Shown: piece by piece, positions 1 to 5,275 of the stretch
Position numbering within the stretch: position 1 is the stretch's first letter
Layout of the letters: every line of letters begins with the position of its first letter
NCBI GenBank assembly: GCA_030667725.1
Contig: DAOUVH010000093.1
Span: 1-5,499, forward strand
DNA length: 5,499 nt
Direction of reading: 5' to 3'
DNA from: Candidatus Cloacimonadota bacterium
GTDB taxonomy: Bacteria; Cloacimonadota; Cloacimonadia; Cloacimonadales; TCS61
Translations under genes and position numbers: made by a program
Notes under the pieces: generated by a model
The model's database searches: none
What the model was told of the DNA's origin: nothing
What the model saw: only the letters and a program-made list of their open reading frames with translations

Positions 1-35
1 AAAAAATAGAAAAATACACCTATAATTAAGATAAT

Positions 36-341
36 TTATAAGAATATAATCAAAGCGATCTTAATTTTCTTTTCAGAAGGGGATAGCTCATCACATTTAG
101 GTTGGTTTTTCCAAATCTTTCTATTTGCCAATCCTAATATCAAAAAGACCAAACCAATAATTGTGAAAACAGTATTATTAGTAGCAATACCCAAAGGAAC
201 CCAACAAATTCCAATTATGAAAAAAGCTTTAAAATTAGCCTTTCTATTCTCTTTTCTTTGGATAATTGCTGCCATGATCGCTATTACTAAACCAATGGAT
301 ATTAATATACTTAACACTATCATTAACGTCATTCGCTCCAT
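36..341 (-). CDS. Small multi-pass membrane protein, C-terminus cut by an in-frame stop
   Basis: This encodes 101 residues of unknown function. Hydrophobic segments lie at about residues 4-27, 38-53 and 57-72, with a fourth beginning at about 92. A basic loop (QRKENRKANFK) follows the first, and a Trp/Lys and Asp/Glu-rich loop (about 73-91) precedes the last. The ATG at 341 is chosen because AAGGAG (355-350) sits 8 nt before it; the second Met, residue 4, has no such site. The gene follows the acetyltransferase at 396-857 by 54 nt on the same strand, so co-transcription is likely. The TAA at 38-36 falls in the middle of the fourth hydrophobic segment. Without it the frame runs on as IILIIGVFFYF to the window edge, so the protein looks truncated. 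From memory, small proteins with a similar 'FF.LGI...PLGI...GLVFLI.GLANR..W' pattern occur in clostridia and archaea and carry a full final membrane helix; this comparison is unverified. Confidence 0.72.
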   Translation of the reverse strand: MERMTLMIVLSILISIGLVIAIMAAIIQRKENRKANFKAFFIIGICWVPLGIATNNTVFTIIGLVFLILGLANRKIWKNQPKCDELSPSEKKIKIALIIFL

Positions 342-349
342 AATATTAT

Positions 350-355
350 CTCCTT
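350..355 (-). promoter_or_regulatory. Ribosome binding site AAGGAG of the small membrane protein
   Basis: AAGGAG reads on the minus strand 8 nt before the ATG at 341. It supports that start over the internal Met at residue 4. Confidence 0.75.
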
Positions 356-395
356 ACTATTTATTCTTAATCGTAATATTAAATCCTAAAGACCT

Positions 396-857
396 TCATA
401 GTACTTTCACCATAAAAAGACAAGGATTTTCTTTACCCCACAATTCCTTGAATTCCTCTACTGGTACAAACCCGCAAGCTTTATAGAATTCTCTGGTTTT
501 TGCATATCCTTTATCGGGATGAGATGAGCTGAGAGTTTTCACAGTTAATAATTTCTTTTTCTTCTTTCTTAGATCTTCTTCAACAGCATGTAGAAGTTTT
601 CTTCCAATCCCCTGACGGTGAAAATCCTGTAGAATACCACAAACATATATTTCGCTGGTTTGAAGAAAGTGAGAAATGATTGAGAAAAATCCCACTTCTT
701 TATCAAATATATAAGCAGCATAAAAATCGGTATCAGCTGATCTTTTGATATATTCATGGTTAGCAGAATCTAAACCAAACCAGTCTGGAAGAGATTCTAT
801 TATCTCTTTGCAAATCCGGCTTTTTTCAGCTTTTTCTTTTATCTTCTTAATTCTCAT
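396..857 (-). CDS. GNAT family N-acetyltransferase (compact, 153 aa)
   Basis: This is a single-domain Gcn5-related acetyltransferase, a cytoplasmic enzyme expected to move an acetyl group from acetyl-CoA to an amine. The acceptor is unknown. Numbered from the ATG at 857, beta-strand 4 and the acetyl-CoA pyrophosphate loop are seen as SEIYVCGIL followed by HRQGIGRKLL (about 68-89). The C-terminal GNAT signature YAKTREFYKACGF lies near 118-130, and the protein ends in LWGKENPCLFMVKVL. The 'YAKTR.FY...GF' and 'LW..ENPC.MVK' blocks match, from memory, a widespread bacterial GNAT subfamily. A longer reading from a TTG at 869 is possible, but that codon has no Shine-Dalgarno site, whereas ATG 857 has GGAG 6 nt upstream. 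The length is normal for the family and the frame is intact. A -10-like TATAAG (922-917) lies upstream without a convincing -35, so a promoter here is uncertain. Confidence 0.93.
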   Translation of the reverse strand: MRIKKIKEKAEKSRICKEIIESLPDWFGLDSANHEYIKRSADTDFYAAYIFDKEVGFFSIISHFLQTSEIYVCGILQDFHRQGIGRKLLHAVEEDLRKKKKKLLTVKTLSSSHPDKGYAKTREFYKACGFVPVEEFKELWGKENPCLFMVKVL

Positions 858-1010
858 ATTAAACTCCAACTATTTATTAAGATAAATACATTTCTACATT
901 GGATGTTACTACTTTTCTTATAATTAATCTTTCTGTTTGGAGAATCATAATTTCCCTGTATCTCGTTTACTCCTGAATGAGTGCATTTTAATCTGACAAG
1001 AGTGTTTTAT
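858..1010. other. Gene-free gap between two acetyltransferase genes
   Basis: No frame of usable length is present. On the minus strand it holds the GGAG site and a -10-like TATAAG (922-917) without a good -35. I see no hairpin with a U-tract after the stop codon at 1013-1011. A separate promoter for the downstream genes is possible but not shown. Confidence 0.5.
864..867 (-). promoter_or_regulatory. Ribosome binding site GGAG fixing the start at 857
   Basis: GGAG on the minus strand lies 6 nt before ATG 857. The alternative upstream TTG (869-867) overlaps this site and has no purine-rich stretch of its own, so the shorter protein is preferred. Confidence 0.75.
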
Positions 1011-1751
1011 TTACAATTGATGTTCCATCCAAACATTTGGTTCGATGTAAATTCCTTCATTGTTTTCCAGATCGATAATTACCGGTTTCAAAGCTCCATC
1101 GATTTCGTAACTTCCTGATTTGGGAAAACTCAAGCCTGTCCAATTCTTCCAATCTTGAACCGAACCCTGAATATTCATAGCTTTAGAGCAAACCTTAATT
1201 ATCTTACCTCCTAGTTTTTCTTGAATTCGCAGCCACGGGTCAAAAAGCTGTCCGTCCTCTCTCTTTAAAGTTATGTATTGCTTCATATCCATTTGTGGAA
1301 AATCCTTTTTCAGAGTTGGACGAATAGGAATTATCAATGAATTAAGTTTGCTATTTTTTCCTATCTGAACCATTGATATTATCATTTCCTTACTTATACC
1401 TTTTCCCTGATGTTCTGGATTTATCGTAATTGAGAGACCACAAAGCAAATTTGGTTCGATGCCGGCTTTCAGATCATCAAATCCTTTTTTGAGTGCCCAA
1501 TCCCAGCCTTCATCTGGCAGATTTCCTAAATCATCGTTCCAGCAAATTGGGATTGAATTGCCTATTCCAACAATCTCTTCACCATTTAGAAGCCAATATT
1601 GAAATTCTGGGAAAGATGAGTATAATTGAAAGAAATATTCGTTTGCAACAGCATCATGCAACATGAATTCTGGCCACACTTGGACAACTATCTCATCACC
1701 CTTTTTAATTAAATCCGATCTATCTTTTGTTGTTACAAATTTATAATTCAT
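1011..1751 (-). CDS. GNAT-family acetyltransferase-like protein (246 aa)
   Basis: This protein of about 246 residues carries one GNAT-like core. The acetyl-CoA loop is LSITINPEHQGKGIS (about 106-120), in which the final Gly/Ala of the usual Q/R-x-x-G-x-G/A motif is Ser. A strand with IIPIRPTLK (about 140-148) follows. The C-terminal half has EDGQLFDPWLR (165-175), NWTGLSFPKSG (about 203-213) and a closing YIEPNVWMEH. The 'RPT.K', 'FDPWLR...LGG' and 'Y.EPNVW' blocks resemble, from memory, a bacterial GNAT-like family with an extended C-terminus found in actinobacteria and elsewhere. Its substrate is not known to me. The start at ATG 1751 has AGGAG 5 nt upstream; a GTG two codons earlier (1757) overlaps that site and is unlikely. 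The gene begins 87 nt after the 1029-residue gene ends, with an inverted-repeat element between them, so co-transcription is uncertain. Confidence 0.85.
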   Translation of the reverse strand: MNYKFVTTKDRSDLIKKGDEIVVQVWPEFMLHDAVANEYFFQLYSSFPEFQYWLLNGEEIVGIGNSIPICWNDDLGNLPDEGWDWALKKGFDDLKAGIEPNLLCGLSITINPEHQGKGISKEMIISMVQIGKNSKLNSLIIPIRPTLKKDFPQMDMKQYITLKREDGQLFDPWLRIQEKLGGKIIKVCSKAMNIQGSVQDWKNWTGLSFPKSGSYEIDGALKPVIIDLENNEGIYIEPNVWMEHQL

Positions 1752-1756
1752 TATCA

Positions 1757-1761
1757 CTCCT
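1757..1761 (-). promoter_or_regulatory. Ribosome binding site AGGAG fixing the start at 1751
   Basis: AGGAG lies 5 nt before ATG 1751 on the minus strand. The GTG at 1757-1755 shares its first base with this site, so it cannot use it. Confidence 0.75.
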
Positions 1762-1780
1762 ATTTTTTGTTACCTGCCTT

Positions 1781-1838
1781 TTTTGGAGTGCACCAACCAC
1801 GTTAATGCATAAAATATCACGGATATTTTACTCCAAAA
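1781..1838. repeat. 58-bp inverted-repeat element with an inner palindrome
   Basis: Perfect 9-bp arms TTTTGGAGT (1781-1789) and ACTCCAAAA (1830-1838) bound the element. Inside the right half lies a second perfect dyad, TAAAATATC (1810-1818) and GATATTTTA (1822-1830), with a 3-base centre ACG. The element begins at the base after the TAA of the 1029-residue gene. On the minus strand no T-run follows the outer stem, so it is not a standard intrinsic terminator. A small dispersed repeat, a weak terminator or a protein-binding dyad are all possible. Confidence 0.6.
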
Positions 1839-4800
1839 TTACTTAAACCTTACATTCTTCAAATCTATTAATATTTCATCTTCCAGTTTTTGCTCTGCAA
1901 AAATAAAGAAGCGCGAACTAAGATAAATTCGTTTATTATTTTCGCAGTTTAACTTATCACCGATCCAGGCATTTAAAACTTGTGTATCGGTAAGCAACCA
2001 AGACGTAGTTTCCTCGGAAGCCAAATAAATTTGAAGTAATCCTTCTCTGTTATCACCGGCAAAACAAAAAGGTGAACTTGCTTCTGATTCACATAACTTT
2101 TTCCCTGCATTTACCTTAAATTCCTGTCCTTCTTTGTTTTTTGCAAGGAAATGACAATTCTGCAAATCATCATCCGGTTTAATGAAACATGCCGTCTCAA
2201 AATCAACATCCCGAAAGAACTTACCTGTATTCTGCAAAATCTCCAAAGTGTGAAACATTAACGGAACCCCGGGTAATAATAGAAAATACTGATCTAACTT
2301 CAATCCCTTGAACTTTTCATTTTTCACGATTTCTGTGCTGATGCAAAAACCTTCCCATTCGTTCCCTAGATTATCAGCCTTTTTAACGAATTTCGCTGAA
2401 TTATTTTCCTCCTGAATCGTCTTCACCCGCAATTGGCTCGGAAGCGTACAAATTCCACCGATCCAGGGTTTCCACCAGCCTTTGGAACAAGGTTTCGGGA
2501 AAGATGAATCTAGCCACTGTGTTCCTCGATATTTCAATGAAAATAGTGAAGGAGCGAAAGAAGCGGAAGTCTCCATAGAAATAATTCCATTATCGATTCT
2601 CATCACATCCATTCCGTCTAATTTAAGTTTTTCAGAAGAGATATTTTCTTCACCGATCGGGAAGATCACTTTCTGGAGCGATGTTTCGATTTCTTCAAAC
2701 TTCGCTTCCATCATTAAAATATCTAATTGATTATCGCTATCATACTTAAATTCTTTCCCAACTTTTTTGATATCATTCTTTTCAGAAAAGGAACCTAATA
2801 ATTCCGGTTTTTTATCTTTTTTAGATTTCAGGAAGATCTTTCCATTTTTGTTTTTCTTTCTATATTCGATCACAGAAACAGGAAATGATTCTTTTACAAA
2901 TGGATTTCCTTTATTAACAGAAAAATCCAGGACTTCTTTCATATTTTCTCTATCCTGATGTTTCTTCAGTGCAAATTCCCGGAATTTATGCCAGTCTCTG
3001 AAAGTATCCAGAGCAATTGTTATAGGCTTGAATATAGATTTATCACCGGTTTTCAAATTACCTAAGTCATATTCAAAGAATTTTTCCCAATTCCCGAACT
3101 TCATTTTAACATCATCTGACCAGCAGATACCGACCGATGATCTTTTTCCTCTCCTGAATAGCCAGTTTTCTGATAATTTTTCAGAATTCCAATCTCCCGT
3201 TCCACCGGTAACCTCATCACGGACATCGATAAAATCTCCATCATAAGGCACTACAAGACGGTTTGATCTCATTCCGATAGAATCTTTGAAAAAGAGATTT
3301 TCTTTTGCTCCATTACTTTCAAACTCTAACCAGCGCTCAACAATTCCGTTTGCAAATAACTTATGATTGATCTGGAATTTTATTCCTTTGAATTTATCTG
3401 ATGTATAATATGCTTTCAGAATTACTGCAGTTCCTTCGATGAGATATTCAACTTTGTCGCACGGTTTTTTATTAAACTCATCCGAAAACGGTTTACCAAG
3501 TTTTGGAACCCGGTAGATAACCCTACTCTCTTGAGAAAAAGCATCACCAATTCGGAAGATATTATAAAAATCTTTGCGCATTAATATGATATAATAGGAA
3601 CCATTTCCAACTATATAATTCATTTGAGTTTCACCATAGAAAATTCCACTGATCGTATTGAACATACAATTTATTCTTCGCTTGAAAATCAGCGGTTCAC
3701 AATTTTTCCGAATTGCCTTAACTGTAATTTCAGGTGAATAAACGCATCCTTTCTTAAGGATATATTTAATTGGAATGGAACGCTTTTCCTTTGCTTTAAG
3801 AGCAATCGAGAATTTCTTCTTCGGGAACTCGATACTTTCGTTTTCCAGAAGTTCAAATTGAAAAGCAGCACTTGTATCAAAACTGTTTTCAATATCGATA
3901 TACATATCAGATTCGATATCAGAATAGCAAATTCCGTTTCTTTTTGTCAGGATGATCTTTGCTGGGAACTTCGGTTCGATTCCAACTTTGAAAAGTGACT
4001 TTTTCCCATTTATTGTAATTTCAGAGATTACGCAAGGATGAGTTTTCCAAACGCTTTGCTCTTTCTCTACTTCATTCACTTTAAATTCCGCATTGAAAGA
4101 GAGCTTATCATCAACTGTGATTTCTTTTTGAAGATCAAATTCGATATTCTTTTCATTTAAACCTTTGATATTCAGCTTTAATGGTTTATCGGTCTTATTG
4201 ATGATATCATAACAAACTTTATATTTACTACCGAAAACAAGCTTCAGATCTTCCACAGTTACAAATATGGAATATTCATTTGTCTCGATCTTTCGCAAAC
4301 CTCTTCCGCGTCTGCAATACTCCATCAGCAGATATTTATCGTCCTTCTTCCATTCGTAAGTAAGATATTCAAATTCGTTCTCTTTCCTGCCATCAGGTTT
4401 CACCTCAATTGGTCTGATACTGTCATTATACCAATTGATTTCTTTGAAATGATCTTTGATCAATTCATTTTTCAGAACTAACGGCATCAGGTTGATCAGA
4501 TGAGTAGTATCATCTCGATCTTCCCAGAAAAAACCTGTTTTCTTATAAAGTGGAACAGCAAGTGTATTTCCGCTCCAGGTATAAAGATCGAGTCTATCCC
4601 AGCCAAGTTCTAAGGTACGTTTCACAGCTTTCAGAACCAGAGCTTTTCCGATCTTCCTGCCTTGATAATCATCACGAACATTCAGAAGACCAATGTAAAG
4701 TGCTCCGGTGTCTTCCTGATATTCATACAAGTTGCAATAACCGACAACCAATTCACCATTAAGAGCAAGCCAGGCATTCAGATGGATCGAGTTTTCTTCA

Positions 4801-4928
4801 TCTGTAATAACATCCTGCGAAGTTGTAAGGAACGTTTCACCATTCCAGCCTTTGGCGCTGTTCTGCCACATTACAGCTGTTGCTGCTGCATATTTATGTT
4901 CATATTCTACAATCTTTATGTTTTTCAT
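1839..4928 (-). CDS. GNAT acetyltransferase fused to a large beta-rich, mutarotase-like protein (1029 aa)
   Basis: Residues 1-148 form a GNAT domain: LYIGLLNVRDDYQGRKIGKA (77-96) is strand 4 plus the acetyl-CoA loop (R-K-I-G-K-A fits R-x-x-G-x-A), and NTLAVPLYKKTGFF (121-134) is the C-terminal signature. Acetyl transfer from acetyl-CoA is therefore expected; the acceptor is unknown. Residues about 150-425 look like two Ig-like beta-sandwiches (NKTDKPLKLNIKG near 244-256; IENSFDTSAAFQFELLENES near 346-364). Residues about 430-650 and 775-1015 each begin with an Asn-Gly strand and contain long aromatic beta stretches resembling the galactose-mutarotase/glycosidase supersandwich fold; the second holds GWWKPWIGGI (817-826). 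A Lys-rich, probably flexible segment (about 685-735) separates them. There is no signal peptide or membrane segment, so the protein is probably cytoplasmic. ATG 4928 has AAGGA 6 nt upstream, and the gene follows the 59-residue gene by 12 nt. The GNAT call is secure; the later domains are inferred from pattern. Confidence 0.88.
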   Translation of the reverse strand: MKNIKIVEYEHKYAAATAVMWQNSAKGWNGETFLTTSQDVITDEENSIHLNAWLALNGELVVGYCNLYEYQEDTGALYIGLLNVRDDYQGRKIGKALVLKAVKRTLELGWDRLDLYTWSGNTLAVPLYKKTGFFWEDRDDTTHLINLMPLVLKNELIKDHFKEINWYNDSIRPIEVKPDGRKENEFEYLTYEWKKDDKYLLMEYCRRGRGLRKIETNEYSIFVTVEDLKLVFGSKYKVCYDIINKTDKPLKLNIKGLNEKNIEFDLQKEITVDDKLSFNAEFKVNEVEKEQSVWKTHPCVISEITINGKKSLFKVGIEPKFPAKIILTKRNGICYSDIESDMYIDIENSFDTSAAFQFELLENESIEFPKKKFSIALKAKEKRSIPIKYILKKGCVYSPEITVKAIRKNCEPLIFKRRINCMFNTISGIFYGETQMNYIVGNGSYYIILMRKDFYNIFRIGDAFSQESRVIYRVPKLGKPFSDEFNKKPCDKVEYLIEGTAVILKAYYTSDKFKGIKFQINHKLFANGIVERWLEFESNGAKENLFFKDSIGMRSNRLVVPYDGDFIDVRDEVTGGTGDWNSEKLSENWLFRRGKRSSVGICWSDDVKMKFGNWEKFFEYDLGNLKTGDKSIFKPITIALDTFRDWHKFREFALKKHQDRENMKEVLDFSVNKGNPFVKESFPVSVIEYRKKNKNGKIFLKSKKDKKPELLGSFSEKNDIKKVGKEFKYDSDNQLDILMMEAKFEEIETSLQKVIFPIGEENISSEKLKLDGMDVMRIDNGIISMETSASFAPSLFSLKYRGTQWLDSSFPKPCSKGWWKPWIGGICTLPSQLRVKTIQEENNSAKFVKKADNLGNEWEGFCISTEIVKNEKFKGLKLDQYFLLLPGVPLMFHTLEILQNTGKFFRDVDFETACFIKPDDDLQNCHFLAKNKEGQEFKVNAGKKLCESEASSPFCFAGDNREGLLQIYLASEETTSWLLTDTQVLNAWIGDKLNCENNKRIYLSSRFFIFAEQKLEDEILIDLKNVRFK

Positions 4929-4934
4929 TTTTCA

Positions 4935-4939
4935 TCCTT
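4935..4939 (-). promoter_or_regulatory. Ribosome binding site AAGGA of the 1029-residue gene
   Basis: AAGGA lies 6 nt before ATG 4928, inside the 12-nt space left after the stop of the small upstream gene. Its last-position TAA is doubled (4943-4941 and 4940-4938), and the second TAA runs into this site. Confidence 0.7.
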
Positions 4940-4940
4940 A

Positions 4941-5120
4941 TTATCTGGAATCATTTTTTTCTGATTCAGAATCAGGCTGCTGTTTCTGTAGATCATCTTT
5001 CAAATGTTTACGAACAGCCTTACGTCCTTTCTTTTTGAACCAGCGTTTGCTGGAAGTATGCAAATCATCCGGATGTGCCGGACGCTTTCTGCTGTATAAC
5101 TTTTTAGTTCCTGTTTTCAT
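4941..5120 (-). CDS. Small highly basic hypothetical protein (59 aa)
   Basis: I do not recognise this family. The translation begins MKTGTKKLYSRKRPAHPDDL, continues with HTSSKRWFKKKGRKAVRKHL, and ends in an acidic/polar tail (DDLQKQQPDSESEKNDSR). The first 41 residues are packed with Lys/Arg/His, the profile of a small nucleic-acid- or ribosome-binding protein, but that is inference. Support for a real gene: ATG 5120 has GGAG 6 nt upstream (5130-5127), the frame ends in two consecutive TAA codons, and it sits 12 nt before the next gene on the same strand. There is no signal peptide or membrane segment. It is short enough to be missed by automatic length cut-offs. It is probably co-transcribed, and perhaps translationally coupled, with the 1029-residue GNAT fusion. 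Confidence 0.78.
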   Translation of the reverse strand: MKTGTKKLYSRKRPAHPDDLHTSSKRWFKKKGRKAVRKHLKDDLQKQQPDSESEKNDSR

Positions 5121-5126
5121 TTTTCA

Positions 5127-5130
5127 CTCC
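5127..5130 (-). promoter_or_regulatory. Ribosome binding site GGAG of the 59-residue gene
   Basis: GGAG stands 6 nt before ATG 5120. It is the main sign that this short frame is translated. Confidence 0.7.
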
Positions 5131-5136
5131 AAGATT

Positions 5137-5188
5137 ACCTTGAAAAAGTTTATAAGTATTCTCTTCTCGCTGAACTTTTTCAACGGTT
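5137..5188. repeat. Inverted repeat upstream of the 59-residue gene
   Basis: TTGAAAAAGTT (5140-5150) and AACTTTTTCAA (5173-5183) are perfect 11-bp inverted arms around a 22-nt centre. The pairing can extend outward through ACC/GGT with one bulged base. In a minus-strand transcript the hairpin would end 6 nt before the GGAG site of the small gene, close enough to affect translation. The arms are related to those in the neighbouring element at 5204-5275. Confidence 0.65.
5155..5183 (-). promoter_or_regulatory. Weak candidate promoter for the 59-residue gene and GNAT fusion
   Basis: On the minus strand TTGAAA (5183-5178) and AATACT (5160-5155) are separated by 17 nt, a plausible -35/-10 pair. 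Both elements lie within the inverted repeat, and the TTGAAA is part of a repeated motif, so the match may be chance. Confidence 0.22.
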
Positions 5189-5203
5189 CTCCACCATCAC
5201 AAT

Positions 5204-5275
5204 ATTCTAACCATTGAAAAGGTCGATTAGAAAGAATCCCTCTATGGGAAACCTTTTTCAAGGTTTTGTTAGAAT
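5204..5275. repeat. 72-bp palindromic element overlapping the end of the beta-barrel gene
   Basis: Outer arms ATTCTAAC (5204-5211) and GTTAGAAT (5268-5275) are perfect 8-bp inverted repeats. Inside them TTGAAAAGGT (5214-5223) faces ACCTTTTTCAA (5251-5261), which pair with one bulged base. A small TCCC/GGGA hairpin (5237-5249) sits in the centre. The right outer arm includes the final Phe codon and TAA stop of the beta-barrel gene. The motif is related to the inverted repeat at 5137-5188. Confidence 0.6.
5249..5266 (-). terminator. Hairpin after the beta-barrel gene, possible terminator
   Basis: Two bases after the barrel stop codon, the minus-strand transcript can form a perfect 7-bp stem AAACCTT/AAGGTTT closed by a GAAA tetraloop. 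A smaller UCCC-AUAGA-GGGA hairpin (5249-5237) overlaps its base and is followed by a U-rich UUCUUUCU. The stem is AT-rich and lacks a clean U-tract, so termination is plausible but not certain. Confidence 0.35.

Noticed and set aside
163..486. Plus-strand frame of 107 codons
   Set aside because: It lies across the small membrane protein and the end of a clear GNAT gene on the other strand, has no ribosome site, and its composition mirrors the antisense coding sequence.
569..757. Minus-strand 62-codon frame inside the compact GNAT gene
   Set aside because: It overlaps a conserved GNAT core in another frame and lacks a ribosome site.
858..869. N-terminal extension of the compact GNAT protein from a TTG
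   Set aside because: The four extra codons include the GGAG site that serves the ATG at 857, and nothing upstream of the TTG resembles a ribosome site.
2482..3246. Plus-strand frames of 82, 63 and 72 codons
   Set aside because: All are antisense to the intact 1029-residue gene, Ser/Phe-rich as expected from the reverse of Lys/Glu-rich coding, and without start signals.
396..4928. Integron cassette array carrying acetyltransferases
   Set aside because: The spacers between the three GNAT genes do not show attC-type core sites (GTTRRRY-like ends), and a 3-kb cassette would be atypical.
4662..5217. Plus-strand frames of 100 and 121 codons
   Set aside because: They are antisense to the GNAT domain of the large protein and to the 59-residue gene. 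They overlap each other in different frames and carry no Shine-Dalgarno site.
5137..5275. CRISPR-like array
   Set aside because: The repeats alternate in orientation, vary in length and have spacings of roughly 22-27 nt without a constant repeat unit, so this is a palindromic repeat group and not a CRISPR array.
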